Assembly: GCA_025146135.1 (NCBI GenBank)
Contig: CP102255.1
Location: 2,170,001 to 2,234,000, forward strand
Origin: Anaerotruncus colihominis
Lineage (GTDB): Bacteria > Bacillota > Clostridia > Oscillospirales > Ruminococcaceae
Reading direction: 5' to 3'
DNA: 64,000 nucleotides
This document shows, one piece after another, positions 34,401-41,913 of the stretch. Both the position numbers and the translations under genes were made by a program. The notes under the pieces are model-generated. The model was not told the origin of the DNA and did no database searches. It saw only the letters and a list, made by a program, of their open reading frames with translations. Every line of letters starts with the position of its first letter. The stretch's first letter is position 1.

Positions 34401-36169
34401 TCCTCTACAAAAAAGCGAAATGTCAGCGTTACAGTTCCCGGTTTTGCCGCATTAATCTGAACGGGGATATTAACCGCTGTATCCTTGTTGCTGATTGACG
34501 GGTTATTAAATTCGCTGCCAAACGTATAATCCTGAATACCGCTGGTTGTATTCAATTGTACTGTGACCGCATCCGTGCTGCCAGACGCATCAATGATCAT
34601 ATACTTTGCCCAGCTTTGGCGCGCACCCATGCTGGCGGTGATTTCATAACGGTACGGACTCTGCGGGTTCTTGTACCCGATGACGCCGCCCTTGTAGACG
34701 TCCATCTTGAGCTGCGTGCCGTTGTTGTTAAGCTCCGTATTCATGGGGATCTTATTGGCGTCATCGTTGACGCCGCTGCTCAGATCATCTTTATTGAGCC
34801 ATTGGGCTGTCAACGTCGCTACTGGCGGATCTCCAGTGCCGCGGATGACAATATCAATCTCCTGCTGAGCGGATTTCGTTTCCTTGCCGTTTCGATCCTT
34901 GAAGGTTACTGTATAAAGAAGCTTACCCTTTACATCGGTTATTTCGCGCTCAATGGTCGCGCCGATCCACTCATTGTTGCTCTCGCCAATATGGACATTA
35001 TCCTGATAGGCGGAATCGTCGGCCTTCCAGTCCCATGAAATTGTAAATTTGTCGTTATATTGATTTTGATAATTGCGCAGCGAAAAATCAGTCGTGATCC
35101 AATTCAACGCATCACCCGGATCGAGCTTGATAAATTTTTCATCGTTGCGGTTGGCGCTGATTTTGATATCGTTGGCAATTTCCTCCACTGCCGCCGTTGC
35201 CTTGATGACCGTCAACAGCAGTGTATTCGATTTTGGCAAATCCAGATAAAATGTGATTTCCTCATCCTTCTGAATAACGTCGTTCATCGTCTTGACAGGC
35301 GGCAGTCCATTGTCGAGCAATTCGTCGTCCGCATATGGCGTACCGTCCTCTTTTAAATAAAAGTTATTTGTACCGGCCGAATTCTGTTTATCCGGTGTAA
35401 CGAAATACTCATATACCTTGGATGGCGTAATTGTAAAGGTCAAATCATCCAGCCTGCCTGCCGTACTTGCCGGCGGATGGATTTCAACGATCAAATCGCC
35501 ATTATCTGCCCTTCTGGAACCCACCGTGCCGCCGTTATATCCATACAGACCGTTTTCCGCGCCGCCGTTTGAAAGAAACTCCGGCGCTGTAACAGTAAAT
35601 GTAGCTCCGCCCTGGGACTTTCCATTTGCGACAATTTCACCCTGGGTTGCTTTTATGGTCAATTCGCCGTACTGCATAATCCGTTCCGGGTCGACCGTTG
35701 CGTCAATCTTGGTACGGTCAGCGCCATTGATTTTCTCAAGCGCCTTGCCCTGTCCCTTGATCGCATAATAGTTGCCCGTTATCATTACCGTCTGCTTCTC
35801 AATCGTTGGAAAACTATCCGATACATCCAGGCGGCGTGTATTTCCAGTTCCCGTGATCACTATATCATCGCCCTGAGGCGCTGTTCCGTCTGTCGAATCA
35901 TAATTGAAGCTGGTTTCCTTGTTTTCCTCATACCCAGATTTAATGGAAACCGACAGATCGACCGAACCGCCTGAAACAACCGTTGTGCGTTCTGGATGGT
36001 CCTTATCATCGTCCCATGATTTCTTTATAAAACCAAGCGTCGCAGCCTCAACATCGCTTGAAGCGCGCGCATTCGTTGTAAACGGCGCGGCCAGCAGCGC
36101 CACATCGGCGACATTTGCCGCCATCATCGCAGCCGCCAAACAAAACGCCGTGAATCTTTTCCAGACCAT
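31472..36169 (-). CDS. Giant secreted surface protein with cadherin-like beta-sandwich repeats
   Basis: About 1565 residues, beginning with a signal peptide (WKRFTAFCLAAAMMAANVA). The N-terminal 600 residues are beta-rich and unassigned. Then at least six cadherin-like beta-sandwich repeats follow, each opening with a related line: ATLSSLVM (about 617), ATLSNIEIYD (741), STLTELKVYD (872), ATLKSLVIND (1014), AYLKALSATN (1140) and ADLRSLKVNYG (1245). The end is VNPSTGAAKECK: an NPxTG sortase-B-like motif but without the usual hydrophobic helix and charged tail. The second ATG (36169) has GAGGG at good spacing. It is coupled to the sortase gene. No known flagellar protein matches; adhesin or cell-surface scaffold is inference. 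Confidence 0.8.
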   Translation of the reverse strand: MVWKRFTAFCLAAAMMAANVADVALLAAPFTTNARASSDVEAATLGFIKKSWDDDKDHPERTTVVSGGSVDLSVSIKSGYEENKETSFNYDSTDGTAPQGDDIVITGTGNTRRLDVSDSFPTIEKQTVMITGNYYAIKGQGKALEKINGADRTKIDATVDPERIMQYGELTIKATQGEIVANGKSQGGATFTVTAPEFLSNGGAENGLYGYNGGTVGSRRADNGDLIVEIHPPASTAGRLDDLTFTITPSKVYEYFVTPDKQNSAGTNNFYLKEDGTPYADDELLDNGLPPVKTMNDVIQKDEEITFYLDLPKSNTLLLTVIKATAAVEEIANDIKISANRNDEKFIKLDPGDALNWITTDFSLRNYQNQYNDKFTISWDWKADDSAYQDNVHIGESNNEWIGATIEREITDVKGKLLYTVTFKDRNGKETKSAQQEIDIVIRGTGDPPVATLTAQWLNKDDLSSGVNDDANKIPMNTELNNNGTQLKMDVYKGGVIGYKNPQSPYRYEITASMGARQSWAKYMIIDASGSTDAVTVQLNTTSGIQDYTFGSEFNNPSISNKDTAVNIPVQINAAKPGTVTLTFRFFVEDSKGNPVELDYKPRVTITVVDTSPSEDATLSSLVMKDPKGQSIDFGFTPEATQPFEIKVPFKTESITLEAFRNDDAANKMIAYYAYHRDGGLTPVYGTEDNPEKVEAGKPTDKIPLTENVPVYIEVTVTAQNPNFTKTYTLQVTRTPASTDATLSNIEIYDESDTDMKNNYLKDFNPLQMDGYMIEVPYKTDWLRVKVPTTDPNAAVQCDPKLENKVLFGDPEWIRLSKMTPNDQGVYVLKVKVVSEQSIDRSANKQPDFTKPDREYTVQIRRRDPSDVSTLTELKVYDTDDKQLTLSPAFTAAQSDYTLRVPFSTSKIRASVKPQEDSVSRIFAVYGRRGQSDYKKWKTVDINPDGSISKDIPVDFITAAYDHDEIWIVVGSEMAYGYTEQELIKMVIDGDKSEYVSVYRIRVERAEPSDDATLKSLVINDQDGVDTKKISFNPDVETYEISVPYETREVSFVPTANHEGARIKIQSNRDSILPGVIPPRWYTVNSGTASKNFDLPYAVGDATTTFTIRVEAENYDYVDPPSYKEYIVKITREEPSHDAYLKALSATNTENWQPDPFIRTTLDYEATVKEGSSTVTITATTNHPGATLTINGMAAQSGVASDPIDLVDIYTTIEIVVTAQDGTTKMTYTIEFYNQNLVEKTNNADLRSLKVNYGLMTPKFKPAVTEYEVTATEDTYSVDIIPRTDDRLATYEVFAGTRKIGDYNNNYALALEDGENEVRIVVTSPDKTVTKEYTVMIYRNEEDKLKNLTPLESEDVDYEGSGDTIIIMIDQYPRIGASVFEELKNYPDKTIIFQGNDYSLEFKASDLAGRVIPSTEIYDFRMSFSPPDEQEDAIWDIIESRSGNDDLTSSRVVMAYFPHHGSLPATAILHMSIGKRYGNETIYWHYYNEERDRIDYYGPVQTNAQGTFAVKIDHFSTYVMTERHSIVGAELRVGETTLAPDGGFLNDAADIVKVNPSTGAAKECK

Positions 36170-36243
36170 ATGCATCCCTCACAGCCAGCCGCCGAAGCAG
36201 CCGGGAAATCGAATAGATTTTAAACATAGCCTTATAAATTATT

Positions 36244-36270
36244 TTATCGACCGATTTCTCAAAAAATAAA
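36244..36270 (-). promoter_or_regulatory. Candidate sigma-28 promoter for the surface protein-sortase-flgB unit
   Basis: Minus strand reads TTTATTTT, 11 bases, GTCGATAA, against the enteric-style consensus TAAAGTTT-N11-GCCGATAA; the -10 part matches seven of eight. It lies between the fliS terminator and the surface-protein start. An overlapping TTGAGA-N18-TTTATA could serve sigma-A, so both forms are possible. Confidence 0.5.
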
Positions 36271-36288
36271 GCAGCTTCCGAAAGAAAA

Positions 36289-36318
36289 AATGTCCGCGGC
36301 TTTTTAGCCGCGGACATT
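36289..36318 (-). terminator. Intrinsic terminator after fliS
   Basis: A 13-bp perfect stem (36289-36301 with 36306-36318) around a 4-base loop is followed on the transcribed strand by TTTTTTCTTT. It stands 9 bases beyond the fliS stop and separates the fliD-fliS unit from the surface-protein gene. Confidence 0.9.
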
Positions 36319-36326
36319 CTCACAGT

Positions 36327-36701
36327 TTATTTGCTCCGCGCATTACGGTCCGCCTGAACAAACGTATCCCGCAAGTCCTCAATCATAGGAATGATTTCGT
36401 CAAGCATCGCCGCATCCTTCTTTAGATTGGCCTGCACGGTCCGCTCGATAAAAAAATCATACAAAGCATCCAAGTTCCCAGAAATTTCATATTTAAAATC
36501 AAGCGTCGATTTTAAATAGAATAAGATACGCTGCGCTTTTTGCAATGCATTGTTGACGCCGCTTAGGTCCTTTTCTGTGAGACAAATCTTTGCGCCGCTC
36601 ATCTGTTTGATGACCTCGTCGTAAAGCTTCGTCAACATTTCGCCCTGCGTCATCGTCATAACAGACTGCCTTTGATATTGCTGGTATGGATTGACCGGCA
36701 T
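36327..36701 (-). CDS. fliS: Flagellin export chaperone FliS
   Basis: Binds flagellin C-terminus in the cytoplasm and delivers it to FlhA; in Bacillus it also frees FliW. The 124-residue helical protein opens MPVNPYQQYQRQSVMTMTQGE, with the family element LTKLYDEVIKQM (pattern LLxMLYDGAI) and LDFKYEISGNLDALYDFF. ATG at 36701 is chosen; the GTG at 36710 is part of its ribosome site AGGTG. It follows fliD and ends in a strong terminator. Confidence 0.92.
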   Translation of the reverse strand: MPVNPYQQYQRQSVMTMTQGEMLTKLYDEVIKQMSGAKICLTEKDLSGVNNALQKAQRILFYLKSTLDFKYEISGNLDALYDFFIERTVQANLKKDAAMLDEIIPMIEDLRDTFVQADRNARSK

Positions 36702-36728
36702 TTGATTCACCTCATTGATTTTGCAGCA

Positions 36729-39011
36729 TTAATAGCCGAACTGCTGTGCCAACCATGAACTTTGCGAACTCATCTGTTGGATCATGCTCTCCATCGCGTT
36801 GAACTTATTCCAGTATCTGGTCTTTTCCTGTTCATACGCAGCCTTCAAATCTTTAATCTTCTGGTCTATCTGCTGGATTGTATTATACAGAGTATTATCC
36901 TTATCGGACGCTGTTTCAGCGTAACCGGCGATTTCCACCAGCGAGCCTCTGCTGTTGCCGCTGACAAAGCTGGTGCTTGCTGTATTTGTAAGAATTTTAT
37001 CGAGCTGGCTTGCAAGACCCTGCTCACCCGTAAACAAAGCGACCACGCCGTCCGGATTGCTCTCAATAGCTGCGCGAAGCGTCGCTTCACCGTCCGCATC
37101 CATAACCAGCTTGCCTTTTGTCTCCCACTCGCCAGTTTCGATACCGAGATCGTAAATCGCAAACGGACTGCCGGCCGGACGCTGATAGATCGCACTGCGC
37201 ATCTGCTGAAGGAAGGTCGAAATTGTGCTGTCATTGCGCAGCAAGCCCTTTTTGGCCTTCTCCTCCCAAAGCTCGATCTCCTTCTCGCTCATTTCCTTTT
37301 TCTGCGCGTCGGTCAAAGGAGCATACTCACGGTAATCAGTGTCCTCCTCGATCAGCGAATTGAGCTTATCAATCAGTGCATTGTAATCCTCAATGAAAGA
37401 TTTGACACCGTCAACGATCTGATCTGTATTGCGTGAAACCGTAATCGTTTCCGTCTTATCAGTCGTTCCGGTCAATGTAATATTCAGGCCGTTAAATTCA
37501 AAGGTATTGCTGCTGCGCTCGATTTCAACGCCGTCAACCGTCGCCTTCGCATTTTTGCCGGCGGTAAAGGTATATCCCCCCGCATCCGGCTTGGAAGGAT
37601 CGGCGGGCGCTTTTCCGAAGATCGCCTCGGACAACGCGGTGTTGCCCAGCTTGATATCGAACGCTGCGCCTGTGCTGTTGGCTGTCAGCGTGAAGCGGTC
37701 CGCCTCAGCCTGATACGTCATCGTCACGCCTGCGCCGCTCGCATTCACTTTTCGGATCATATCGCCAACGGTCATATCCTCAGTGATGGTGATGGTTTTG
37801 CCGTTGATCTCAAGCTGCGCCTTGCCGTCAACAAAGGCGTTGCCGAAATACATCTTGACCGATCCGCCAAGCCCGATGCGGTTGCTCTCGCCGTTGAGGA
37901 CGCCAAGGAGGTCCTCTGTCGCGTTCGTTCCAGAGAGCATGATCGAACTGCCCTTCATCGCGCTGACATCGAAACTGAAAGCGCCGGTTGCCGGATCATC
38001 GATCTTCATAATGGCGTTTCCTTTGCCAAAAGCCGCGTCCATCTGCGCATTGGCCTGAGCCGCAAACGCCTGATACTGCTCCGCCTTCGTTCCCTTTGAC
38101 AAGACCTCTGTCATATCAATATTAAGCGTCGTCTTGCTGCCATTAAAGGTTACATCGACAGAAAAATAATTTCCTGTCGCAATCGGCTGCGAAGACTCCA
38201 GCTTCATGCCTTTTTTGCCATCCGCGCCCGTATAAACCTCCGCGCTTGCATTGGCGTTCAAGCCCAGGATTTTCAAGCCGGCTGCGCTTGAAGAACTGGA
38301 TACAGTGATCGAATCGCCGACGCCATTGTCGTCATCCCAAGTTGAGCTGGTGATTACAATCTCGCCGTCGTTGCCGACCTCCGCTTTGATTTTATCAAAG
38401 CCCTGCGCGGCGAATGCCTCCGTCAGCCGGTCTGCAATCTGCTGCTGCGTGGCCGGCGGCGTCTTGAAGGTACCGTCGTCATTGACAAACAAGTCCTTAA
38501 AATCGACTTTAACCGTTTTATTATTGACTACAAAAGTCACATCGCGCGCCTGGCCCGCAACCTGCTTTTGAATCGCGTCAAGGTTGATTTCACCGGACAG
38601 CTTGCGCGTGCCGGAAGCCGAGGAAAGCTTCGCCGCTTCAGCAAGCTGTGAAACCGCGATCGACGTGCTGCCAACCGTCGCACCGCTTGACGCACTGACC
38701 TTAAAGGCGCTTGAAGACGAAACCGCGTTCATCGCATTGAAAAACGTGCTGCTCAAGAAATTTGTGCTCGATGAGCTTCCAAAATATTTGTTTTGGAACG
38801 TATTCATCTGCGTGATGATTTCGCGGTAAATCTCCTGTTTCCAAACTGTCTGTTGGCGCAGGGCATTCTGCTTATCAATTTTGGCCTGTGTGCCGGAAAG
38901 CAAAGCCTCGACCATGCTTTCAGTATCCATACCGGACGCAAGACCAGAAAAGCCCTTGTTGCTGCTCGCATTATTTACATAGGTGCTGCTGCTTGAAGAA
39001 CTTATATTCAT
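36729..39011 (-). CDS. fliD: Flagellar filament cap protein FliD
   Basis: Cap that folds flagellin at the filament tip. The N-terminal domain has FSGLASGMDTESMVEALLSG, the FliD_N signature, and the C-terminal domain includes VDGVKSFIEDYNALIDKLNSL with a coiled-coil end (YWNKFNAMESMIQQM). At 760 residues it is longer than typical FliD, because of extra beta-rich middle domains (about 130-480). A truncated FliD-like protein is encoded next to flagellin at 48204-49490. Confidence 0.94.
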   Translation of the reverse strand: MNISSSSSSTYVNNASSNKGFSGLASGMDTESMVEALLSGTQAKIDKQNALRQQTVWKQEIYREIITQMNTFQNKYFGSSSSTNFLSSTFFNAMNAVSSSSAFKVSASSGATVGSTSIAVSQLAEAAKLSSASGTRKLSGEINLDAIQKQVAGQARDVTFVVNNKTVKVDFKDLFVNDDGTFKTPPATQQQIADRLTEAFAAQGFDKIKAEVGNDGEIVITSSTWDDDNGVGDSITVSSSSSAAGLKILGLNANASAEVYTGADGKKGMKLESSQPIATGNYFSVDVTFNGSKTTLNIDMTEVLSKGTKAEQYQAFAAQANAQMDAAFGKGNAIMKIDDPATGAFSFDVSAMKGSSIMLSGTNATEDLLGVLNGESNRIGLGGSVKMYFGNAFVDGKAQLEINGKTITITEDMTVGDMIRKVNASGAGVTMTYQAEADRFTLTANSTGAAFDIKLGNTALSEAIFGKAPADPSKPDAGGYTFTAGKNAKATVDGVEIERSSNTFEFNGLNITLTGTTDKTETITVSRNTDQIVDGVKSFIEDYNALIDKLNSLIEEDTDYREYAPLTDAQKKEMSEKEIELWEEKAKKGLLRNDSTISTFLQQMRSAIYQRPAGSPFAIYDLGIETGEWETKGKLVMDADGEATLRAAIESNPDGVVALFTGEQGLASQLDKILTNTASTSFVSGNSRGSLVEIAGYAETASDKDNTLYNTIQQIDQKIKDLKAAYEQEKTRYWNKFNAMESMIQQMSSQSSWLAQQFGY

Positions 39012-39047
39012 AATGAAGCCTCCGTTGCTAAAATCTCTCTAACATAA

Positions 39048-39074
39048 TTGTCGTACAAAACGCCGGAAACTAAA
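39048..39074 (-). promoter_or_regulatory. Candidate sigma-28 promoter before fliD
   Basis: Minus strand TTTAGTTT, 11 bases, TACGACAA. The -35 is identical to those before flgM and cheA; the -10 keeps CGA and the final AA. It lies in the 129-base gap between the chaperone-like gene and fliD and would give a leader of about 30 bases. Confidence 0.45.
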
Positions 39075-39140
39075 GGAGATATCCGAAAAAGTCGTCCAAA
39101 AAGTAGAGATTATGCAGCTATATTTTGGGCCTGCCGATGT

Positions 39141-39620
39141 TTATGCGGATCCAAAGCGGCCGGGACGCGGAGCCGCTCCGCCCACCATGGCGCTGTAATA
39201 TTTGGCAGCCTGGGCATTTTGTCCACGGTTGTTCGACTTGATCTGCTCCATTGCCATATCGCGCTCCTGCTCCAAGCGCATCTGAATCTGAAGATCAATG
39301 TCCGGCAGCCGGCCTGCTATGGCCCGGATCTGCATCGCACAATCAAAAACCGGCTTCCATTCCTCCGGCAGCTCGCCGCGGCCGCAGACCGCGCGTGCGG
39401 CGCGGCAGTAAAGCGGCTGATTGTCACATGCCTCGTCGATCTGTGCGTCCAGGGAGTCAATCCTGTCGATTATCACTGCCCGGCGTTCTAATTTTTCCTC
39501 AAGCCCATCCGATTCACACGAGAGCATCTCAAGGCTCGCCTGCTCATACAATGCGAAATAATCCCTTTTCTCCGCCAAGAGATCAATTATACGCAAAACC
39601 GCATTTGGAAAAGCGCCCAT
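39141..39620 (-). CDS. FlgN/FliT-like flagellar chaperone (putative)
   Basis: Small helical protein of about 160 residues located just upstream of fliD. The first part is an amphipathic helix set (DYFALYEQASLEMLSCES, LEEKLERRAVIIDRIDSLDAQI), similar in character to FlgN and FliT chaperones. The C-terminus is Gln/Asn-rich and ends in a Gly/Pro/Arg tail. No strong signature is visible, so the call rests on helical pattern and position. ATG at 39620 is chosen for the AAGGG seven bases upstream. It could chaperone FliD. Confidence 0.55.
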   Translation of the reverse strand: MGAFPNAVLRIIDLLAEKRDYFALYEQASLEMLSCESDGLEEKLERRAVIIDRIDSLDAQIDEACDNQPLYCRAARAVCGRGELPEEWKPVFDCAMQIRAIAGRLPDIDLQIQMRLEQERDMAMEQIKSNNRGQNAQAAKYYSAMVGGAAPRPGRFGSA

Positions 39621-39708
39621 ATTCAACCCTTCTTTTCATAGATTTCATTGCAGGAATCGCGGCTTGTGCTCTATACAAGCCGTCATTTTTGGTGTACAAT
39701 AATGATAG

Positions 39709-39735
39709 TTATCGCCCGTTTTTGTTCAAAGATAT
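39709..39735 (-). promoter_or_regulatory. Candidate sigma-28 promoter for chaperone-fliD-fliS
   Basis: Minus strand ATATCTTT, 11 bases, GGCGATAA. The -10 is identical to that of the flgM promoter; the -35 matches only in its TTT end and one A. It lies about 90 bases before the chaperone-like gene in the divergent region shared with the plus-strand PilZ-like gene. Confidence 0.45.
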
Positions 39736-39792
39736 GCCGGTGCGTCTTTTGAGCAAAGCTGCGGCTTTGATTGTTCAAGGAGGCTTATCAGC

Positions 39793-40449
39793 GTGAGCTA
39801 CAACATGTCGAATTCAAGGTTCCCAGCGGTTCTTAAAACGCTTGACGACCAAATCGTTGCCGATACTGGTGTCATCCAGATTTCGATCGAGGATAAAAGC
39901 GTCGATTTTAAAAGCGAATTTATTCCGCTTTACAAGCTCGGCGATCAATTGAAAATTGTTAGAATACAGGATGGAATTGAGGTCGTCAGCTATGTCGGCG
40001 AGGTCTATCTCTCCTCACAGCATATTCTGCGTCTCGTATCGGTCACAGAAACCGTTCTGCCAGCGGCACGTTCTGTTTTTTCCTACGATGTCGATCTCAC
40101 CGGAAAATTGATCGCCCGCGTGCTGGACACCTCGCATAAGCGTTTTCTGTTCTTCGGCAAAAAACCGCGTTATCGCGAAACCGTCTTTGACGCCCAAATC
40201 CACTCCATCGCCCTGCGCGGCGTAAAATTTACAACGCCTTATATTCTGGAGGACGAGCAAACCATCTCTTTAAATATGCAGGAACCGCGTTTGAAGGATG
40301 TCCTGCTTGATGTCAAAAAGGCAATTGATATGGGACAGGAAATGCGCAGCTATCAGTGCGTTATCCGCGATATCGACCGGGAATCCCGTGATAATCTTGA
40401 AAATTTCATCGCCAGCCTCAATAATCAAAAGGGGCAGGCATTCCGCTGA
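39793..40449 (+). CDS. PilZ-like protein with degenerate c-di-GMP motif
   Basis: Soluble 218-residue protein, convergent with csrA and divergent from the fliD unit. The N-terminal part (residues 15-110) is beta-rich, in the style of YcgR-type N domains. The second half has AQIHSIALRGVKFTTPYIL followed by DEQTISLNM, which looks like the PilZ (D/N)xSxxG strand pair, but with Ser and Ala in place of Asp and Ser and with no clear RxxxR. So the fold is suggested while c-di-GMP binding is doubtful. GTG start with AAGGAGG nine bases upstream. A short stem (CAAAGC/GCTTTG) precedes the ribosome site. Role in motility is inferred from place. Confidence 0.5.
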   Translation: MSYNMSNSRFPAVLKTLDDQIVADTGVIQISIEDKSVDFKSEFIPLYKLGDQLKIVRIQDGIEVVSYVGEVYLSSQHILRLVSVTETVLPAARSVFSYDVDLTGKLIARVLDTSHKRFLFFGKKPRYRETVFDAQIHSIALRGVKFTTPYILEDEQTISLNMQEPRLKDVLLDVKKAIDMGQEMRSYQCVIRDIDRESRDNLENFIASLNNQKGQAFR

Positions 40450-40464
40450 TTGGAACGGCCGGAT

Positions 40465-40505
40465 ACTGCTTAAACCTGATCATTCATCGTCTGTTTAAAC
40501 AGTAC
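40465..40505. repeat. Inverted repeat between PilZ-like gene and csrA
   Basis: TACTGCTTAAAC (40465-40476) pairs with GTTTAAACAGTA (40494-40505), 12 bp with one wobble pair, across the convergent gene ends and overlapping the csrA stop. It lacks a T-run on both sides, so it is a weak terminator candidate at best. Confidence 0.4.
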
Positions 40506-40728
40506 CCCTCCCTCCAAGCAGGCTGCGCACGGCGCCTGGCCCAATGTCGCTGCGGACAGCCTGCTGATTTTCCTCAATTGTCTGAACCAATTCCTTGCGC
40601 AGAACCTTTACATCTCCCGGCGCCAAAATGCCGATCCGCACCTTTTCACCGGTCACATCGATAATTTTGATCTCGATCCCGTCGCCAATCACCAGTGATT
40701 CGCCGGGTTTTCTTGCAAGCACCAGCAA
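40495..40728 (-). CDS. csrA: Carbon storage regulator CsrA
   Basis: RNA-binding dimer that represses flagellin translation when not bound by FliW. MLVLARKPGESLVIGDGIEI and VRIGILAPGDVKVLRKEL are the full family signature; the C-terminal helix extends to 77 residues. It begins at TTG right after the fliW stop, with GGAGGG six bases upstream. Two exact CsrA sites lie in the fliC leader at 51194-51203 and 51221-51230. Confidence 0.95.
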   Translation of the reverse strand: MLVLARKPGESLVIGDGIEIKIIDVTGEKVRIGILAPGDVKVLRKELVQTIEENQQAVRSDIGPGAVRSLLGGRGTV

Positions 40729-41160
40729 TTATAGCCCTCCTTTCGATCCCATCAGCGGATAGCGAATCGGCAGATCGTCCTCAAGAATTACCTGCGCGGC
40801 ACTCTTACTCACAGGATTGATTACAATTGGGCTTTTCAAGTTGACGGTGGATTTTTCAAGCGTATCCCGCAGCACGGCAACAAGCCAGAACATCGGCTCG
40901 TCCGTTTCGATCAGCTCCGCCACGCGTTTGGGCAAGACGGGATTATATTGTCCAACCACTGTACTCGGATTGACCAGAATAAAACAGACAGATGCATCCT
41001 CAACCGATTGAAGCCAGGCAAAATCAGGCCCTATGGATTCCTCTGTCAGCACAGCAAAACGACTGTAATCCTTGAATCCAAAAATTGGCTCTGTAAATGT
41101 GATTACATCATCTTCGCTGATTTCAACCTCGCCAAAATCCCTTGTCAATATTTTCAGCAT
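40729..41160 (-). CDS. fliW: Flagellar assembly factor FliW
   Basis: Binds flagellin and, when free, CsrA, which links flagellin level to its translation. 143 residues with the family opening TRDFGEVEISEDDVITF and the block FGFKDYSRFAVL, then PVLPKRVAELIET and the RYPLMGSKG end. Its ribosome site GGAGG is about 12 bases from ATG. A hairpin stands just upstream, so fliW-csrA may be partly separated from yviE. Confidence 0.95.
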   Translation of the reverse strand: MLKILTRDFGEVEISEDDVITFTEPIFGFKDYSRFAVLTEESIGPDFAWLQSVEDASVCFILVNPSTVVGQYNPVLPKRVAELIETDEPMFWLVAVLRDTLEKSTVNLKSPIVINPVSKSAAQVILEDDLPIRYPLMGSKGGL

Positions 41161-41192
41161 AAACGGTTTACACCTCCATCAATATGATAACG

Positions 41193-41240
41193 AAAACAAG
41201 CAGCCCGGTAAATGGGAAACATTCCCTGGCTGCTTGTTTT
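41193..41240 (-). terminator. Hairpin attenuator between yviE and fliW
   Basis: AAAACAAGCAGCC (41193-41205) is the exact reverse complement of GGCTGCTTGTTTT (41228-41240), and an inner stem GGGAA/TTCCC fills the loop. On the minus strand the structure ends in TTGTTTTCGTT, on the plus strand in TTGTTTTTG, so it can act as terminator both ways. It lies 10 bases after the yviE stop and 33 bases before fliW. Confidence 0.75.
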
Positions 41241-41250
41241 TGCGGATACC

Positions 41251-41847
41251 CTATTCTTCAACATAACCGGGCGCCGCACTGGGCGGAACATATGTTGGTT
41301 CGCCCAAGTATTCGATCGTTACTTTGGGATATTGCAAAATCTCCATCTGGAACTTTCCCGGAATATAATTCATAACATTCTGCGCAATCTGCCATTCCGT
41401 CTGAACAGAACCGGGATCATAGTTGATGTTGATCTGCGCGGGGTCCCAGGAGATTTCCGTACCCTCTGAAGGAATATACGTTGTGTAAGTCGTGCAGTCA
41501 GCGGCCTGCAGCATCTTCTGTCGGACAATCTGCCCAATTGTCACGCCGTCATCGATCCGCTGCATCTGGTTGCCCGTCTGCACATTCTCTCCGATCACTT
41601 CATACGCGGCCTGCTGCCCCTGCTGCGCCCACACCTGCTTCCAAGAGGCGATCGACCGCAGATTCAAACTGGCGCGCATTTCAGTGGTGTCGAGCCGTAC
41701 CTCGATATCCTTCGTACGGATGCGCATTTGGGAAGGCGTGCGTTTTACCGTTCCCTGCGGGTTCTTCGGCACATTCATCTCCAGCCGCGCCGCCTCTGTA
41801 TGAATTTCATATTTTAACGGCTGGCTTGTAATGTTAATTAACTGCAC
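41251..41847 (-). CDS. yviE: YviE-type flagellar protein (DUF6470 family)
   Basis: Protein of unknown biochemical role always found between flgL and fliW in Firmicutes. 198 residues; features are the opening INITSQPLKYEIHTEAARLEM in part (ITSQPLKYEI, EAARLEM), the RIRTKDIEVRLDTTE strand and a beta-rich C-terminus with YPKVTIEYLGEPTYVPPSA. GTG start with AAAGGAGG seven bases upstream. Name rests on context plus the characteristic N-terminus. Confidence 0.8.
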   Translation of the reverse strand: MQLINITSQPLKYEIHTEAARLEMNVPKNPQGTVKRTPSQMRIRTKDIEVRLDTTEMRASLNLRSIASWKQVWAQQGQQAAYEVIGENVQTGNQMQRIDDGVTIGQIVRQKMLQAADCTTYTTYIPSEGTEISWDPAQININYDPGSVQTEWQIAQNVMNYIPGKFQMEILQYPKVTIEYLGEPTYVPPSAAPGYVEE

Positions 41848-41913
41848 AAAAACACCTCCTTTCCCAATTCATTTAACTCTCTCAACTCCGGTGAAAACCT
41901 AGAAAAACCCGCC

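Noticed and set aside
36048..36323. Minus-strand 91-codon open frame over the fliS terminator
   Set aside because: It runs through the terminator hairpin and into the surface-protein signal region in another frame; no coding character.
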